A stretch of 38,865 nt of DNA from Alloprevotella sp. oral taxon 473 str. F0040 (GCF_000318095.2 NZ_KB290705.1:133936-172800); one strand, 5' to 3'; shown: positions 9,756 to 18,064, counted from the first letter of the stretch. Program-made: numbers and translations. The notes: generated by a model from the letters alone, not told the origin.

Positions 9756-9895
9756 GATTAGACAGTAGATATAAGACGTTAGATATTAGACGTTAGACGT
9801 GAGAGGCTAGACATTAGACGTTTGACCACCGATATTGAACATTAGACCGACAATCTTGGACGTTAGAAGTTAGAAAGTTGACGTTAGCCCCTAGA
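9756..9895. repeat. Phased heptanucleotide (nnnTAGA) repeat, locus 1, 20 units
   Basis: The 140 bp read as 20 consecutive heptamers without a phase slip. The last four positions are mostly TAGA and the first two or three vary: GATTAGA, CAGTAGA, TATAAGA, CGTTAGA, TATTAGA, CGTTAGA and so on. CGTTAGA is the commonest unit. The middle units (9819-9860) are more degenerate but keep the 7-bp phase. The tract lies between the stop of the small beta-grasp-like gene and the start codon of the DUF4132 gene, beginning three bases from that ATG, so it would be in the transcript of the pair or hold the DUF4132 promoter. Confidence 0.85.
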
Positions 9896-9945
9896 AATAT
9901 AGGAATTGGCAATCAAAAACACGGAGGAAATCTTCCATATTCACC

Positions 9946-10356
9946 TTACCACAGCAGGCCAGTGAGGAAGGTGAGGCGAAGAAATGCGACTTCGCTACCC
10001 TCTTTCAGGGAGAGTGCGGCATCGAGGTCGGTCACTTCTTCACCATCAACGAAGATACGCACCAAACCATCGGCAAATGCCTGGAGCATCACCTGAAGGG
10101 CACGCTCTGGAGTGTCGTGATTTTCACCATAACGGCTGGCGAATTTCACGCGCCCTTCCTCGGATTGTGCAGCAATCTCTTCCTCGGTGAGAGGAAAATC
10201 ACTGACCACTGTTTGAGCTTCACGAAGACCATGAAGGGTAAACTCAGTGAGCAACTGCCGCAAGGTGCTGGAAGCCTCATCCAAAATGAAAGGATGACGC
10301 CCCAATTCTTTGCGACTTCCACTGCGCTTGCGAATGAAATAAATGTTCATAGGCAT
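9946..10356 (-). CDS. Small protein, probable ubiquitin-like beta-grasp fold, partner of DUF4132 protein
   Basis: A 136-residue soluble protein I cannot name from a characterised family. The N terminus (NIYFIRKRSGSRKELGRHPF, then DEASSTLRQLLTEFT) reads as two strands and a helix as at the start of MoaD/ThiS/ubiquitin-like domains. The middle is a charged helical insertion. The C terminus (VRIFVDGEEVTDLDAALSL then KEGSEVAFLRLTFLTG) strongly resembles the last strands of MoaD/ThiS proteins, where LKDGDEVAF leads to the final GG. Here the chain ends in TGLLW, with no terminal Gly-Gly, so thiocarboxylation or conjugation is not supported as encoded. It is upstream of the DUF4132 gene on the same strand, 192 bp apart across the heptamer repeat. 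ATG at 10350 (MNIYF) is an alternative start. The fold is inference from pattern only. Confidence 0.6.
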   Translation of the reverse strand: MPMNIYFIRKRSGSRKELGRHPFILDEASSTLRQLLTEFTLHGLREAQTVVSDFPLTEEEIAAQSEEGRVKFASRYGENHDTPERALQVMLQAFADGLVRIFVDGEEVTDLDAALSLKEGSEVAFLRLTFLTGLLW

Positions 10357-10385
10357 AAACTAAACTCTAATGTGCGATAACTCTG

Positions 10386-10397
10386 CGCATATATGCG
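10386..10397. promoter_or_regulatory. 12-bp perfect palindrome upstream of the beta-grasp-like gene
   Basis: CGCATATATGCG is a perfect palindrome 30 bp before the start codon of the gene at 10356. It could be an operator for a dimeric regulator; no TAnnTTTG box was found next to it. Function is unproven. Confidence 0.3.
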
Positions 10398-10410
10398 TTG
10401 TACATGCCAT

Positions 10411-10454
10411 AAAATCAAAAAAAACGGCCATTCTTAGGGCAAGAAAGACCGTTT
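10411..10454 (-). terminator. Rho-independent terminator after the T9SS-tail protein gene
   Basis: Read on the minus strand, an imperfect stem (AAACGGTC...GGCCGTTT, with an inner CTT/AAG pairing) is followed by a run of T (the A run at 10417-10424 on the plus strand). It lies 80 bp beyond the stop at 10535 and insulates the beta-grasp/DUF4132 genes from upstream transcription. Confidence 0.75.
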
Positions 10455-10534
10455 ATGCTGAGAGTTCGCATAAAAAACGAAGACTATATATAAAGTATTC
10501 TGTGAATGCATAGGCCGTAAAGCTGAGTGTCGCT

Positions 10535-10930
10535 TTAGCCTATGGTAATGCGGCGTGCCACTTTGCCCACTTTGACGATATAAATGCCACGATCTACATT
10601 GAGCGTAAAGGAATAATCATCACTTTCTACGCGATGGGTACTCACCTTAACGCCGGTGATGTTGTAAACCATCAAAGTAAGCCCTTCTGCATGCTGGACA
10701 CGAATTTGATTGCCTCGCACAGTGATTGCAATTTCATCCAAACCGGGAGCTTCCATCTGCATGGGTGCCTCGGCTAGTGTCGCAGCATTGCCTTGAGACT
10801 CACTAGCAACAGAAACCTGTCCTGCTGCGAAAGAGTCAAGATGTCCCAATTTATGTTGAGCAGCTGCCGATAGAGCGAAACCACTCACGAAGAAAAGGGC
10901 TAGATAGATGCGGAGTATATGTTGTTGCAT
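10535..10930 (-). CDS. Small secreted protein with T9SS-like C-terminal tail
   Basis: A 131-residue exported protein. Residues 1-24 are a Sec signal peptide with likely cleavage at SAAA-Q. Residues 25-65 are a short Ala/Ser/Glu-rich linker. From about 68 to the end it has the shape of a type A sorting domain of the type IX secretion system: a beta-strand (QIRVQHAEGLTLMVYNITG), a second part with SFTLNVDRGIYIVKVG, and a terminal basic strand (KVARRITIG). Normally this domain sits at the end of a large cargo protein; here almost nothing else is present, so it may be a remnant, a decoy or a small surface protein in its own right. It has its own promoter and terminator. The function is unknown. 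Confidence 0.72.
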   Translation of the reverse strand: MQQHILRIYLALFFVSGFALSAAAQHKLGHLDSFAAGQVSVASESQGNAATLAEAPMQMEAPGLDEIAITVRGNQIRVQHAEGLTLMVYNITGVKVSTHRVESDDYSFTLNVDRGIYIVKVGKVARRITIG

Positions 10931-10956
10931 AGGCTTAAAATGCTAAGTGATTGTGG

Positions 10957-10987
10957 CAAATATACAACAAAATGTGGAGTATGCCAA
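10957..10987 (-). promoter_or_regulatory. Promoter of the small T9SS-tail protein gene
   Basis: On the minus strand the -7 box TATATTTG (10957-10964) matches TAnnTTTG, and TTG within CTTGG (10985-10987) lies 20 bp upstream. The leader would be about 20 bases. Confidence 0.7.
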
Positions 10988-10991
10988 GATT

Positions 10992-11390
10992 TTATCCTTT
11001 TTTCTGCTCATTATTACGTGCTTCTTTGTCTAACTCTTGAGGAAGACGGAAAGCAGTGTACAATTCAAAGACTACGGCTATGGAGAGACACACCTTCCAC
11101 TCACCACCTTGCAGGGGCAATAAGCGAAAACTACTCACGAGCATGAGTACTGCACTGACCATGAGTAGGAGAGCACCGATAATTTCTTGACGTCGCAGGC
11201 GAATAATAGTCGTGTTTTTACCTTCATAACGGCGCAACATCTGCGTGCCCCCATAAGAAAGCGCACCTAAAGTGAAGACATAAGGAGCATATTCAGCCAT
11301 GACGCCAGCAAGCGGTAGGAGAGCACCTACGATAAGAAGCACACCGCCAATCATGGAAATGGCATTTTGCAAAGGGGTAAGGGGTTTCAT
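10992..11390 (-). CDS. Four-helix membrane protein of unknown function
   Basis: An integral inner-membrane protein of about 132 residues. Hydrophobic segments can be seen at about 9-30 (ISMIGGVLLIVGALLPLAGV), 34-52, 70-90 (IIGALLLMVSAVLMLVSSF) and 100-115; short basic loops (MLRRYEGK, IRLRRQE) separate the second and third. The C-terminal tail is charged and probably cytoplasmic. I do not recognise a named family. The start at 11390 (MKPLTPLQ) is preferred to ATG 12 bases upstream (MLLMMKP), which is also possible. It follows divIC by about 80 bp on the same strand and may be cotranscribed with divIC, queF and queC. Confidence 0.6.
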   Translation of the reverse strand: MKPLTPLQNAISMIGGVLLIVGALLPLAGVMAEYAPYVFTLGALSYGGTQMLRRYEGKNTTIIRLRRQEIIGALLLMVSAVLMLVSSFRLLPLQGGEWKVCLSIAVVFELYTAFRLPQELDKEARNNEQKKG

Positions 11391-11470
11391 CATAAGAAGC
11401 AAAGGGGAAGTGAAGGTAAAGATCTCAAGAAAATCGAATTACAAAAGAGGAGAAGGCCTCTCACAAGTTC

Positions 11471-11779
11471 CTATTCGTCAGAGTCATTCACCACCACATA
11501 GACATCTTCATTGGCTTTTTTCATGAAGAGCTTCACCCGCGCCACTTTCTCCACGGCTTCGGGCGAATTGTCCATAAGGCGAAGTGCACGAGAATCTTCC
11601 TTATACTGCTGTTCAAATTGCGCAATGTTTTGCTGCAACTCATGATTATTGCGAGTGAGCAAGAAGATGTTGAGCGCACTATGTTCGTCAAAAATGCCAG
11701 CACCCAGCACAAAAAGAATAGTGATAAAGGCGATGCGAAAACGCCAAAGCCGAGAAACGATGGAGGAAAGACTAACCAT
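11471..11779 (-). CDS. Septum formation initiator family protein (DivIC/FtsB-like)
   Basis: A 102-residue single-pass membrane protein of the divisome. A basic N terminus (SRLWRFR) leads into one membrane helix (about 14-32, IAFITILFVLGAGIF), a helical coiled-coil region (LLTRNNHELQQNIAQFEQQY) and the C-terminal block AVEKVARVKLFMKKANEDVYVV, which resembles the end of Bacteroidetes DivIC-type proteins (ARExxFMKxxNEDVxxI). In other bacteria FtsB/DivIC forms a trimer with FtsL and FtsQ/DivIB and helps to activate septal wall synthesis. The frame is open to 11842, but the ATG at 11779 (MVSLSSI) puts the membrane helix at the usual distance from the N terminus. It ends in acidic residues (NDSDE). 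Its neighbour queF is unrelated in function. Confidence 0.82.
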   Translation of the reverse strand: MVSLSSIVSRLWRFRIAFITILFVLGAGIFDEHSALNIFLLTRNNHELQQNIAQFEQQYKEDSRALRLMDNSPEAVEKVARVKLFMKKANEDVYVVVNDSDE

Positions 11780-11847
11780 GCTGCAAGAGACGGGGATAAG
11801 TGAGAAACAACTATAGCGAAGTACCTGATTCGCTAGCCACAAGAGGC

Positions 11848-12312
11848 TTAAAGATCATGCTGCTGCAAACGATAGGCAGCAAGTTCTGCGTAGCGAGTAC
11901 CAGGCTTTCCGTAGTTGGCATAAGGATAGATGCTGATGCCACCTCGGGGAGTGAAGAGTCCAGTGACCTCGATGTATTTAGGATCCATGAGGCGAATGAG
12001 ATCTTTCATGATGACATTGACACAGTCTTCGTGGAAGTCGCCATGATTGCGAAAGGAGAAGAGATAGAGTTTGAGGCTTTTGCTCTCTACCATCTTTACA
12101 TCGGGGATGTAAGAAATACGGATTTCGGCGAAATCAGGTTGGCCAGTGATGGGACAGAGAGAGGTGAACTCTGGGCAGTTGAAGCGCACCCAGTAGTCAT
12201 TTTCTTGGTGCTTGTTGACAAACGACTCGAGCATTTCTGGTGCGTAGTCCGTGGGATATTGAGTGCCTTGGCTTCCGAGATGTTGGAGGCCTTCGGTTTC
12301 GCGTTGTGACAT
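11848..12312 (-). CDS. queF: NADPH-dependent 7-cyano-7-deazaguanine reductase QueF
   Basis: A 154-residue cytosolic enzyme that reduces preQ0 to preQ1 with NADPH in queuosine biosynthesis. It is the short, unimodular type. The active-site Cys is C53 in [13 protein letters not shown], with the acidic partner D60 in the same stretch. The QueF family signature is complete: [20 protein letters not shown] at 76-95. The C terminus ([15 protein letters not shown]) is also typical. The gene lies 42 bp downstream of queC on the same strand, so the last two steps to preQ1 are encoded side by side and probably cotranscribed. Confidence 0.96.
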   Translation of the reverse strand: MSQRETEGLQHLGSQGTQYPTDYAPEMLESFVNKHQENDYWVRFNCPEFTSLCPITGQPDFAEIRISYIPDVKMVESKSLKLYLFSFRNHGDFHEDCVNVIMKDLIRLMDPKYIEVTGLFTPRGGISIYPYANYGKPGTRYAELAAYRLQQHDL

Positions 12313-12354
12313 AAGGATAATAACTTATATAAGTAGGAAATTCTAGAGAAATGA

Positions 12355-13020
12355 TTACTTGTTGGTTGTCTCTTTGGTGAGCAGATATTGCTGCAATCCT
12401 GCTTGGCGCAACTGGCAAGCGGGACAATGTCCACAGCCATCACCTACCACTCCGTTGTAACAAGTGAGTGTGCGCTGACGAATCAAGTCGAGCACTCCGA
12501 GTTCATCGGCAAGCGCCCAAGTTTCGGCCTTATCGCGCCACATGAGTGGCGTGTGAATGCAGAACTGTTCGTCCATGGCTAGATTGAGCGTGACGTTCAA
12601 ACTCTTGACAAAGTTGTCACGACAATCCGGATAGCCCGAGAAGTCAGTCTGTCCCACCCCAGTGACTAGATGAAAAATGCCACGTTCGCGAGCATAAACC
12701 GCTGCGATGCTGAGAAAGAAGAGATTGCGTCCAGGCACAAACGTATTGGGCGGTGCATCAGCAGGCTTATTCTCGTCCATGGTGAGGGAAGTGTCGGTGA
12801 GCGAATTACGACCAAGCTGTCCCAACAAGGGTACATCCATCACCTCAAAGGGCACATTCTGTTCAGCACAAATGGCGCGCGCCAACTCTACTTCGGCAGC
12901 GTGCTTCTGTCCATAGGTGAATCCTAGAGCAAAGACTTCGTCAAACTCACGAAGTGCCCAAAAAAGACAGGTGGTGGAGTCTTGTCCCCCACTCAAAACA
13001 ACGAGGGCTTTTTGATTCAT
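12355..13020 (-). CDS. queC: 7-cyano-7-deazaguanine synthase QueC
   Basis: A 221-residue ATP-dependent enzyme that turns 7-carboxy-7-deazaguanine into preQ0 with ammonia. The PP-loop SGGQDSTT (10-17) binds ATP. A single zinc site is formed by Cys at about 187, 196, 199 and 202 in [19 protein letters not shown]. Other family blocks are [14 protein letters not shown] and the [14 protein letters not shown] segment. It is the first gene of a probable queC-queF unit. queD and queE are not in the window. I found no clear TAnnTTTG promoter upstream; the 229-bp gap holds a 21-bp repeat island. Confidence 0.96.
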   Translation of the reverse strand: MNQKALVVLSGGQDSTTCLFWALREFDEVFALGFTYGQKHAAEVELARAICAEQNVPFEVMDVPLLGQLGRNSLTDTSLTMDENKPADAPPNTFVPGRNLFFLSIAAVYARERGIFHLVTGVGQTDFSGYPDCRDNFVKSLNVTLNLAMDEQFCIHTPLMWRDKAETWALADELGVLDLIRQRTLTCYNGVVGDGCGHCPACQLRQAGLQQYLLTKETTNK

Positions 13021-13061
13021 GACTGAATGATTTGGATAGCTGATGGGAGAGACCTCTCCGA

Positions 13062-13186
13062 TAAAAAACTAGGTAATCGTCCTAAAACTCCAAGAGTTTC
13101 AAAATTATCTCGGAGATTTTATAAAAATTCTCGGAAATTTTCAGAAATATCTCGGAGATATTTTGAGAAATCTCCGAGAATTTTAG
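13062..13186. repeat. 21-bp phased CTCGGAG repeat island, copy 2
   Basis: Cores start at 13069 (CTAGG, degenerate), 13090 (CCAAG), 13111 (CGGAG), 13132 (CGGAA), 13153 (CGGAG) and 13174 (CCGAG): five spacings of exactly 21 bp. The last two form a perfect 10-bp stem (TCTCGGAGAT with ATCTCCGAGA). The island lies between queC (start) and ndh (end), both on the minus strand, and its right-hand hairpin could help to terminate ndh transcription. Confidence 0.85.
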
Positions 13187-13249
13187 TTCAATAGTCCAAG
13201 AAAGATGATAACGGCCTATGAGATGCTCTGTAGAAGTTCCCCAAAAGCA

Positions 13250-14650
13250 TTAGGATTTCTCCTGGGCATTTTTAGCATCAATCTCTTTTTCTTGGGCATC
13301 TACTCCCTCACTCAGCAAGTCGTTGCCCCAGTGTTGCGAAGCGAGACGAGCTTGGCGGTCCACCACCTCTTTGGCTTTGCGGGCATAAACTATGAAGCGC
13401 AGCGATTGAGCATAGGAAACATAGTTCCACACCCAGTTGAGGAAAACAATACTCTTGTTGCGGATACCCAAAATGCTGCGGAGATGGACAATGAGCCACA
13501 TGAACCACGCAAAGAAACCAGCCATCTTCACTTCGCTAAATTCGGCTACGGCGCGATTTCTTCCGACAGTAGCCATAGCTCCAAGGTTCTTATAGCGGAA
13601 AGGCTTGAGCGTTTTACCCTTCTCTAGGGCTTTGAGATTGCGAGCTAAAAGTTTTCCTTGTTGAATAGCAACTTGTGCCAACTGGGGATGTCCCCCTTTC
13701 CAACGAGGATCGCCCTCAGGCATGATGCACTGGTCGCCGATGGCAAAGACACCGTCCAATCCTTCTACTTGATTGTAGGCATCAACCACAATGCGACGAC
13801 CACGTCCCAGGTATTTGGGATCAAGATTGCCCACAGTCTCTCCTGCTACTCCACTCACCCAAATGAAGGTGCGGGTAGCGATTTGTGTACCGTCCTTCAA
13901 GATGACACGATGATTTTGATAGTCTGTCACCATCTTGTTGAGCAATACATTGACGCCCATGGTGCGGAGGAAACCTTCGACATGCGCCGAAGTGGGAGGA
14001 CTCATGGCTGGAAGTAGACGTGGTCCAGCTTCGATGAGGTAGATGTTCATCAAACTCGAAGGCATGTCGGGATAGTCCTTGGGAAGAACGTAATTTTTCA
14101 TCTCCGACAATGCACCAGCCACTTCGACTCCAGTGGCGCCACCACCAACAATCACAACATTGAGCAGTTCTTGTCGCTCGGTTTCACTGGAGCAGGTGAG
14201 AGCGCGCTCAAAATTTTCGAGCAAGGCGTTGCGGAGTCCCATAGCTTCACTCACATTTTTCATGGGAATGGCGTGCTCTTCCACGTTTTTATTGCCGAAG
14301 AAGTTGGTGGTTGTTCCTGCCGCAAAGACCAGATAGTCGTAAGAAATCTTGCCTATCGAGGTTTGGAGTATCTTTTGGTCGGTGAAAACGCTACGCACCT
14401 CAGCCATGCGGAAATAAAAATCCTTACGACCATGAAAGAGTTTGCGGAAAGGAAAGGATATACTGCTAGGCTCGATGCCTGCCGAAGCCACCTGATAGAT
14501 CAGAGGTGGGAATTGGTGGTAGTTGTTGCGGTCGATGAGGACAACTTGGAAGTTAGAATCCTTGAGTTTGTTGGCCAATTTCAAACCACCAAAGCCACCG
14601 CCAACGATGACCACACGCTTTTTATCGGATTGAGGTACGTTAAACGCCAT
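13250..14650 (-). CDS. ndh: Type II NADH dehydrogenase (NDH-2)
   Basis: A 466-residue membrane-associated flavoenzyme that oxidises NADH and reduces quinone without pumping protons. The FAD Rossmann motif VVIVGGGFGGLKLANKL is at about 13-29, the second dinucleotide motif VIVGGGATGVEVAGAL at about 165-180, and the C-terminal FAD motif DGVFAIGDQC near 300. After residue 370 there are hydrophobic and amphipathic stretches (FFAWFMWLIVHL, IVFLNWVWNYVSY) that fit the membrane anchor of the family. The length is normal for Bacteroidetes members. It ends in a polar Glu/Lys-rich tail. The next gene upstream, gpsA, is 142 bp away; the gap holds a 15-bp palindrome at 14725-14739. The redox role with glycerol-3-phosphate metabolism may be linked but is not shown. 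Confidence 0.93.
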   Translation of the reverse strand: MAFNVPQSDKKRVVIVGGGFGGLKLANKLKDSNFQVVLIDRNNYHQFPPLIYQVASAGIEPSSISFPFRKLFHGRKDFYFRMAEVRSVFTDQKILQTSIGKISYDYLVFAAGTTTNFFGNKNVEEHAIPMKNVSEAMGLRNALLENFERALTCSSETERQELLNVVIVGGGATGVEVAGALSEMKNYVLPKDYPDMPSSLMNIYLIEAGPRLLPAMSPPTSAHVEGFLRTMGVNVLLNKMVTDYQNHRVILKDGTQIATRTFIWVSGVAGETVGNLDPKYLGRGRRIVVDAYNQVEGLDGVFAIGDQCIMPEGDPRWKGGHPQLAQVAIQQGKLLARNLKALEKGKTLKPFRYKNLGAMATVGRNRAVAEFSEVKMAGFFAWFMWLIVHLRSILGIRNKSIVFLNWVWNYVSYAQSLRFIVYARKAKEVVDRQARLASQHWGNDLLSEGVDAQEKEIDAKNAQEKS

Positions 14651-14792
14651 GTGAGGATGTAAGAAAGGATAAAATGTTATGGAGCAATGCCAGAAAGCAC
14701 CGTGCTACCCATTAAATTCTTGTGCTTATATTATATAAGGAGTGGCGAAGAGCTTTGCAATCCTTCGCAACGAGCAGTGTCAACAGATGGAA

Positions 14793-15848
14793 CTATCTGA
14801 TGGAATCGGTGAGGAGTTTGATTTCGAGTGGGGGAGATATGCGCTCATACAAGATGTTGTAGACAGCATCAAGGATGGGCATGTTCACTCTATAACGCTG
14901 ATTGATGTGGCGCATACAGCGCACACCATAGTAGCCTTCTGCGATCATCTCCATCTCCATTTGAGCATTCTTCACGCTGTATCCGCGACCAATCATTTGG
15001 CCGAACACACGATTGCGCGAGAAGTTGGAATAACTCGTCACCAACAAGTCACCAAGATAGGAACTATCGTAGACATTGCGCTCAATAGGATAGACTGCAG
15101 TCAAGAAACGATGCATTTCTTGCACTGCACTTGCCAAAAGTACCGAGAGGAAGTTGTCACCATATTGCAATCCCGAGCAGATGCCAGCTGCGATGGCATA
15201 GACATTCTTGAGCACGGCAGCGTATTCGATGCCGATAACATCTTGTGAAACTGATGTTTTCACATAGTCGTTGGCCACCAACTGCGCCATAGTGCGAGCA
15301 CGCTCCATGTCTGTGCATCCAACTGTGAGATAGGTGAGGCGATTGAGCGCCACTTCTTCAGCATGACTTGGCCCCCCTAGCACCATCAACTGGTCTTCGG
15401 GCACACCTAACGTGGTGCGAAAATACTCTGTGCACACCACGTTCTCATCTGGCACAATGCCTTTGATGGCGGTCATGATGTACTTATTGTGTAGCTTGAC
15501 TTTGAGTCTTTTGAGCTGGGCTTTGAGATAGGGAGATGGGGTGACGAAGATGAGGGTATCGGCTTGGCGCACCACCTCATTGATGTCGCTACTAAAATGG
15601 ATGCGATCAACGGGAAATTTCACCGAAGTGAGGTAAGTGGGGTTATGTTCATAGCGACGAAACTCTTCAATTGTTTCGTCACGACGCACATACCATTCAA
15701 TCTCGGGCACACTTTCTAGCATGATTTTAGCGATTGCTGTCGCCCAAGATCCACTACCAATGATGGCGATTTTCCCAGGAAACTCGGCCAAACCGCGACT
15801 GTCTTCGTTGCTGTCGCCAAATCCGAAGAAAGAACTGAAACTAGGCAT
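14793..15848 (-). CDS. gpsA: NAD(P)-dependent glycerol-3-phosphate dehydrogenase
   Basis: A 351-residue cytosolic enzyme that reduces dihydroxyacetone phosphate to sn-glycerol 3-phosphate for phospholipid synthesis. The nucleotide-binding motif KIAIIGSGSWATAIAK is at about 26-41, preceded by an extra 25-residue Ser/Phe-rich N terminus. TLIFVTPSPYL and IMTAIKGI follow in family order. LGGPSHAEEVAL and YAAVLKNVYAIAAGICSGL carry the catalytic Lys; the C-terminal NRVFGQMIGRGYSVKNA block closes the substrate site. No later Met fits before the Rossmann motif, so the start at 15848 is kept. No promoter was identified just upstream. Confidence 0.95.
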   Translation of the reverse strand: MPSFSSFFGFGDSNEDSRGLAEFPGKIAIIGSGSWATAIAKIMLESVPEIEWYVRRDETIEEFRRYEHNPTYLTSVKFPVDRIHFSSDINEVVRQADTLIFVTPSPYLKAQLKRLKVKLHNKYIMTAIKGIVPDENVVCTEYFRTTLGVPEDQLMVLGGPSHAEEVALNRLTYLTVGCTDMERARTMAQLVANDYVKTSVSQDVIGIEYAAVLKNVYAIAAGICSGLQYGDNFLSVLLASAVQEMHRFLTAVYPIERNVYDSSYLGDLLVTSYSNFSRNRVFGQMIGRGYSVKNAQMEMEMIAEGYYGVRCMRHINQRYRVNMPILDAVYNILYERISPPLEIKLLTDSIR

Positions 15849-15926
15849 AAGGAGAAGTAGGCTTAAGTGTGGTCGATAGAGGAAATAAAATGATATACGA
15901 CTAAGGATTATCCTACACCACTACGC

Positions 15927-15934
15927 TATCTTTG
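15927..15934 (+). promoter_or_regulatory. Orphan promoter-like -7 box on the plus strand
   Basis: TATCTTTG followed by C is an exact match to the Bacteroidetes -7 box, but it faces only the minus-strand lysS 3' end. No -33 TTG stands at the right distance. It may be a chance match, or start a short RNA ending at the hairpin at 15979-16018. Confidence 0.3.
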
Positions 15935-15970
15935 CGCAGGAGTTGAGGAGGACGTATCACAGGTCGATAG

Positions 15971-16018
15971 AAAACACTGCATTGGTGAGGCGATATATCC
16001 TATCGTCCCCACCAATGC
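15971..16018 (-). terminator. Terminator after lysS
   Basis: A 9-bp stem (GCATTGGTG at 15979-15987 with CACCAATGC at 16010-16018), extended above an internal loop by CGATA/TATCG. On the minus strand it is followed by AGTGTTTT. It starts 18 bp after the lysS stop. Confidence 0.7.
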
Positions 16019-16035
16019 GGCATGATGTGATGTGC

Positions 16036-17766
16036 TTATGCACCAAGGGCTTCAATCCAAGCTGCGATGTCAGCTACCGAAGGCTTGGTGATATCGAGCT
16101 GATATTTCTTGATTACTTCGCCCATCTGCTGTTGGATCTTCTGAGGATTGGCTTCCTTGAGGTCTTGCACCAGATAGTAACCCACCTTTTGCAGCACGGG
16201 CACTAACTCAGCTGGGATGCCGAGGGGAAGATAAGCCTCAACCTTGTCCTTGGCAGGGAGTTTCTCAGGCTTCATTTGAGGGAAGAAGAGCACTTCTTGG
16301 ATAGTGGTGTTGCCAGTAAGCAGCATGACCAAGCGGTCGATACCGATGCCGATACCAGAAGTGGGAGGCATGCCATATTGGAGAGCGCGGAGGAAGTCTT
16401 GGTCGATGAGCATTGCTTCGTCGTCACCCTTGTCAGCCAAGCGCATTTGTTCGAGGAAACGCTCTTCTTGGTCGATGGGGTCGTTTAACTCTGAGTAAGC
16501 ATTCGCCAACTCCTTACCGTTTACCATCAACTCAAAACGCTCGGTCAAACCAGGTTTGCTGCGGTGCATTTTGGTGAGGGGCGACATTTCCACGGGATAA
16601 TCCGTGATGAAGGTGGGCTGAATGAACTTGCCTTCGCAAGTTTCACCGAAGATTTCATCAATCAGCTTGCCCTTACCCATGGTGTCGTCCACCTCGATGC
16701 CGAGCTTCTCTGCGATGGTGCGGATTTCCTCTTCAGACTTGCCGTTGAGGTCATAGCCAGTCTCTTCCTTGATCGCCTCGAGAATGGGGAGACGACGATA
16801 GGGAGCTTTGAAGCTAATCACCTTGCCATCGATTTCAGTTTCGGGTTTACCATTGACCGCGATGCAGATTTTCTCCAGCATACGTTCGGTAAATTCCATC
16901 ATCCAGTTGTAGTCCTTGTACTGCACATAGAGTTCTACACAAGTAAACTCAGGATTGTGCGTGCGGTCCATACCCTCGTTGCGGAAGTTCTTGCCAATTT
17001 CATAGACACCTTCAAAGCCACCTACTATGAGACGCTTGAGATAAAGTTCTGTCGCAATGCGGCAATACATCTCTTGACTCAAAGCATTGAAGTGTGTGAT
17101 GAAGGGACGCGCAGAAGCACCGCCAGGAATATTTTGGAGGGTGGGAGTTTCTACCTCAGTGTAGCCAGCTTCGTCTAGGATACCACGCATGGTGGTGATC
17201 ACCTTTGCGCGCTTGTAGAAGGTTTCTTTGACGTTAGGATTAACAATCAAGTCTACATAGCGACGACGATAGCGCAATTCAGGATCTTCAAAGGCATCAA
17301 ACACTTCGCCATCCTTTTCTTTTGGACTGGGAAGTGGCTTCAAACTCTTAGCCAAAAGAGTCAATTCGCGCACGTGCACGGAAATTTCACCAGTTTTGGT
17401 GCGGAATACAAAACCTTTCACTCCGATAAAGTCACCCAAATCAAGGAGTTTCTTCACCAAAGAATTGTAAAGGGTCTTGTCTTCTTCGGGACAGATGTCA
17501 TCACGCGTGATATAAACTTGGATGCGTCCACGAGAGTCGAGAAGTTCAAGGAAAGTTGCCTTACCCATCACACGGCGACTCATCATACGACCTGCGATGC
17601 AAACCTTACGGGGTTCGTCTTCATCGCGGAAGTTTGCAATGATTTCATCGCTAAAAGCATTGGTGGGATATTCTGCTGCTGGATAAGGATCAATGCCAAG
17701 GGCACGAATCTCATCGAGTGACTTGCGACGAGCAATCTCTTGCTCACTGAGTTCGAGGATATTCAT
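16036..17766 (-). CDS. lysS: Lysyl-tRNA synthetase, class II
   Basis: A 576-residue class IIb aminoacyl-tRNA synthetase that charges tRNA-Lys. The N-terminal OB-fold anticodon-binding domain spans about 55-170 ([18 protein letters not shown]). Class II motif 1 is around [15 protein letters not shown], motif 2 is [15 protein letters not shown] and motif 3 is [15 protein letters not shown]. About 75 extra residues follow the catalytic core ([20 protein letters not shown] onward), a helical tail seen in Bacteroidetes LysS. The frame is open to an ATG at 17895, but 17766 ([10 protein letters not shown]) agrees with where the family starts; the upstream 43 codons would lie inside the transcript, so an N-terminal extension cannot be fully excluded. 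It has a promoter box at 17921. Confidence 0.95.
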   Translation of the reverse strand: MNILELSEQEIARRKSLDEIRALGIDPYPAAEYPTNAFSDEIIANFRDEDEPRKVCIAGRMMSRRVMGKATFLELLDSRGRIQVYITRDDICPEEDKTLYNSLVKKLLDLGDFIGVKGFVFRTKTGEISVHVRELTLLAKSLKPLPSPKEKDGEVFDAFEDPELRYRRRYVDLIVNPNVKETFYKRAKVITTMRGILDEAGYTEVETPTLQNIPGGASARPFITHFNALSQEMYCRIATELYLKRLIVGGFEGVYEIGKNFRNEGMDRTHNPEFTCVELYVQYKDYNWMMEFTERMLEKICIAVNGKPETEIDGKVISFKAPYRRLPILEAIKEETGYDLNGKSEEEIRTIAEKLGIEVDDTMGKGKLIDEIFGETCEGKFIQPTFITDYPVEMSPLTKMHRSKPGLTERFELMVNGKELANAYSELNDPIDQEERFLEQMRLADKGDDEAMLIDQDFLRALQYGMPPTSGIGIGIDRLVMLLTGNTTIQEVLFFPQMKPEKLPAKDKVEAYLPLGIPAELVPVLQKVGYYLVQDLKEANPQKIQQQMGEVIKKYQLDITKPSVADIAAWIEALGA

Positions 17767-17920
17767 AGGATTGTATTGTTCAATTCTGTAAGATTTGCTG
17801 CTGTGATTTAGCATCCTTTCGGCCTCCTTTAGGAGTCCATCATTGAGGCTTTGGGAAAAGTTATTTATCTCCTTGTCCACAATCAATTGGCGCAATCTTA
17901 GGCTAATGTAATATTTGTGG

Positions 17921-17928
17921 CAAAGATA
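17921..17928 (-). promoter_or_regulatory. Promoter -7 box of lysS
   Basis: Minus-strand TATCTTTG, followed by GCC, matches the Bacteroidetes -7 box. The leader to the chosen start at 17766 would be about 150 bases. No clear -33 TTG is present at 20 bp. Confidence 0.6.
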
Positions 17929-17974
17929 CGATTTTCTTTTGAAAGTGTCCGTGCTGTACTAGGACATTTCACGC

Positions 17975-18030
17975 TATTCTTCCAAGAGTTTTTCAAATTT
18001 CTACCGAGTTTGCACAACAATCTTGGGAAC
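17975..18030. repeat. Possible degenerate fourth copy of the 21-bp phased repeat
   Basis: TCCAAGAGTTTTTCAAATTT followed by CTACCGAGTTTG closely resembles part of copy 2 at 13088-13118. The cores CCAAG (17982) and CCGAG (18004) are 22 bp apart. It lies in the 387-bp gap between the divergent lysS and yhhQ genes; the rest of that gap holds the two promoters and the candidate riboswitch. Confidence 0.45.
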
Positions 18031-18056
18031 GTGCAACTTATTTACTCAGAAATTCG

Positions 18057-18064
18057 TATCTTTG
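18057..18064 (+). promoter_or_regulatory. Promoter -7 box of yhhQ
   Basis: TATCTTTG followed by C on the plus strand. Transcription from about 18070 gives a leader of some 85 bases that contains the candidate preQ1 riboswitch. Confidence 0.65.

Noticed and set aside
13040-13075. preQ1-like look of the plus strand near queC (GAGAG...CTCTCCGATAAAAAACTAGG)
   Set aside because: The aptamer loop is missing, no plus-strand gene follows, and the stretch merges with the 21-bp repeat island.
14725-14739. Perfect 15-bp A/T-rich palindrome between ndh and gpsA
   Set aside because: Low-complexity palindromes of this kind arise by chance and no regulator or promoter is placed next to it.
17767-17895. 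Upstream start giving a 619-residue LysS
   Set aside because: The extra 43 residues do not resemble LysS and the family normally begins at MNILELSE; noted as an alternative only.
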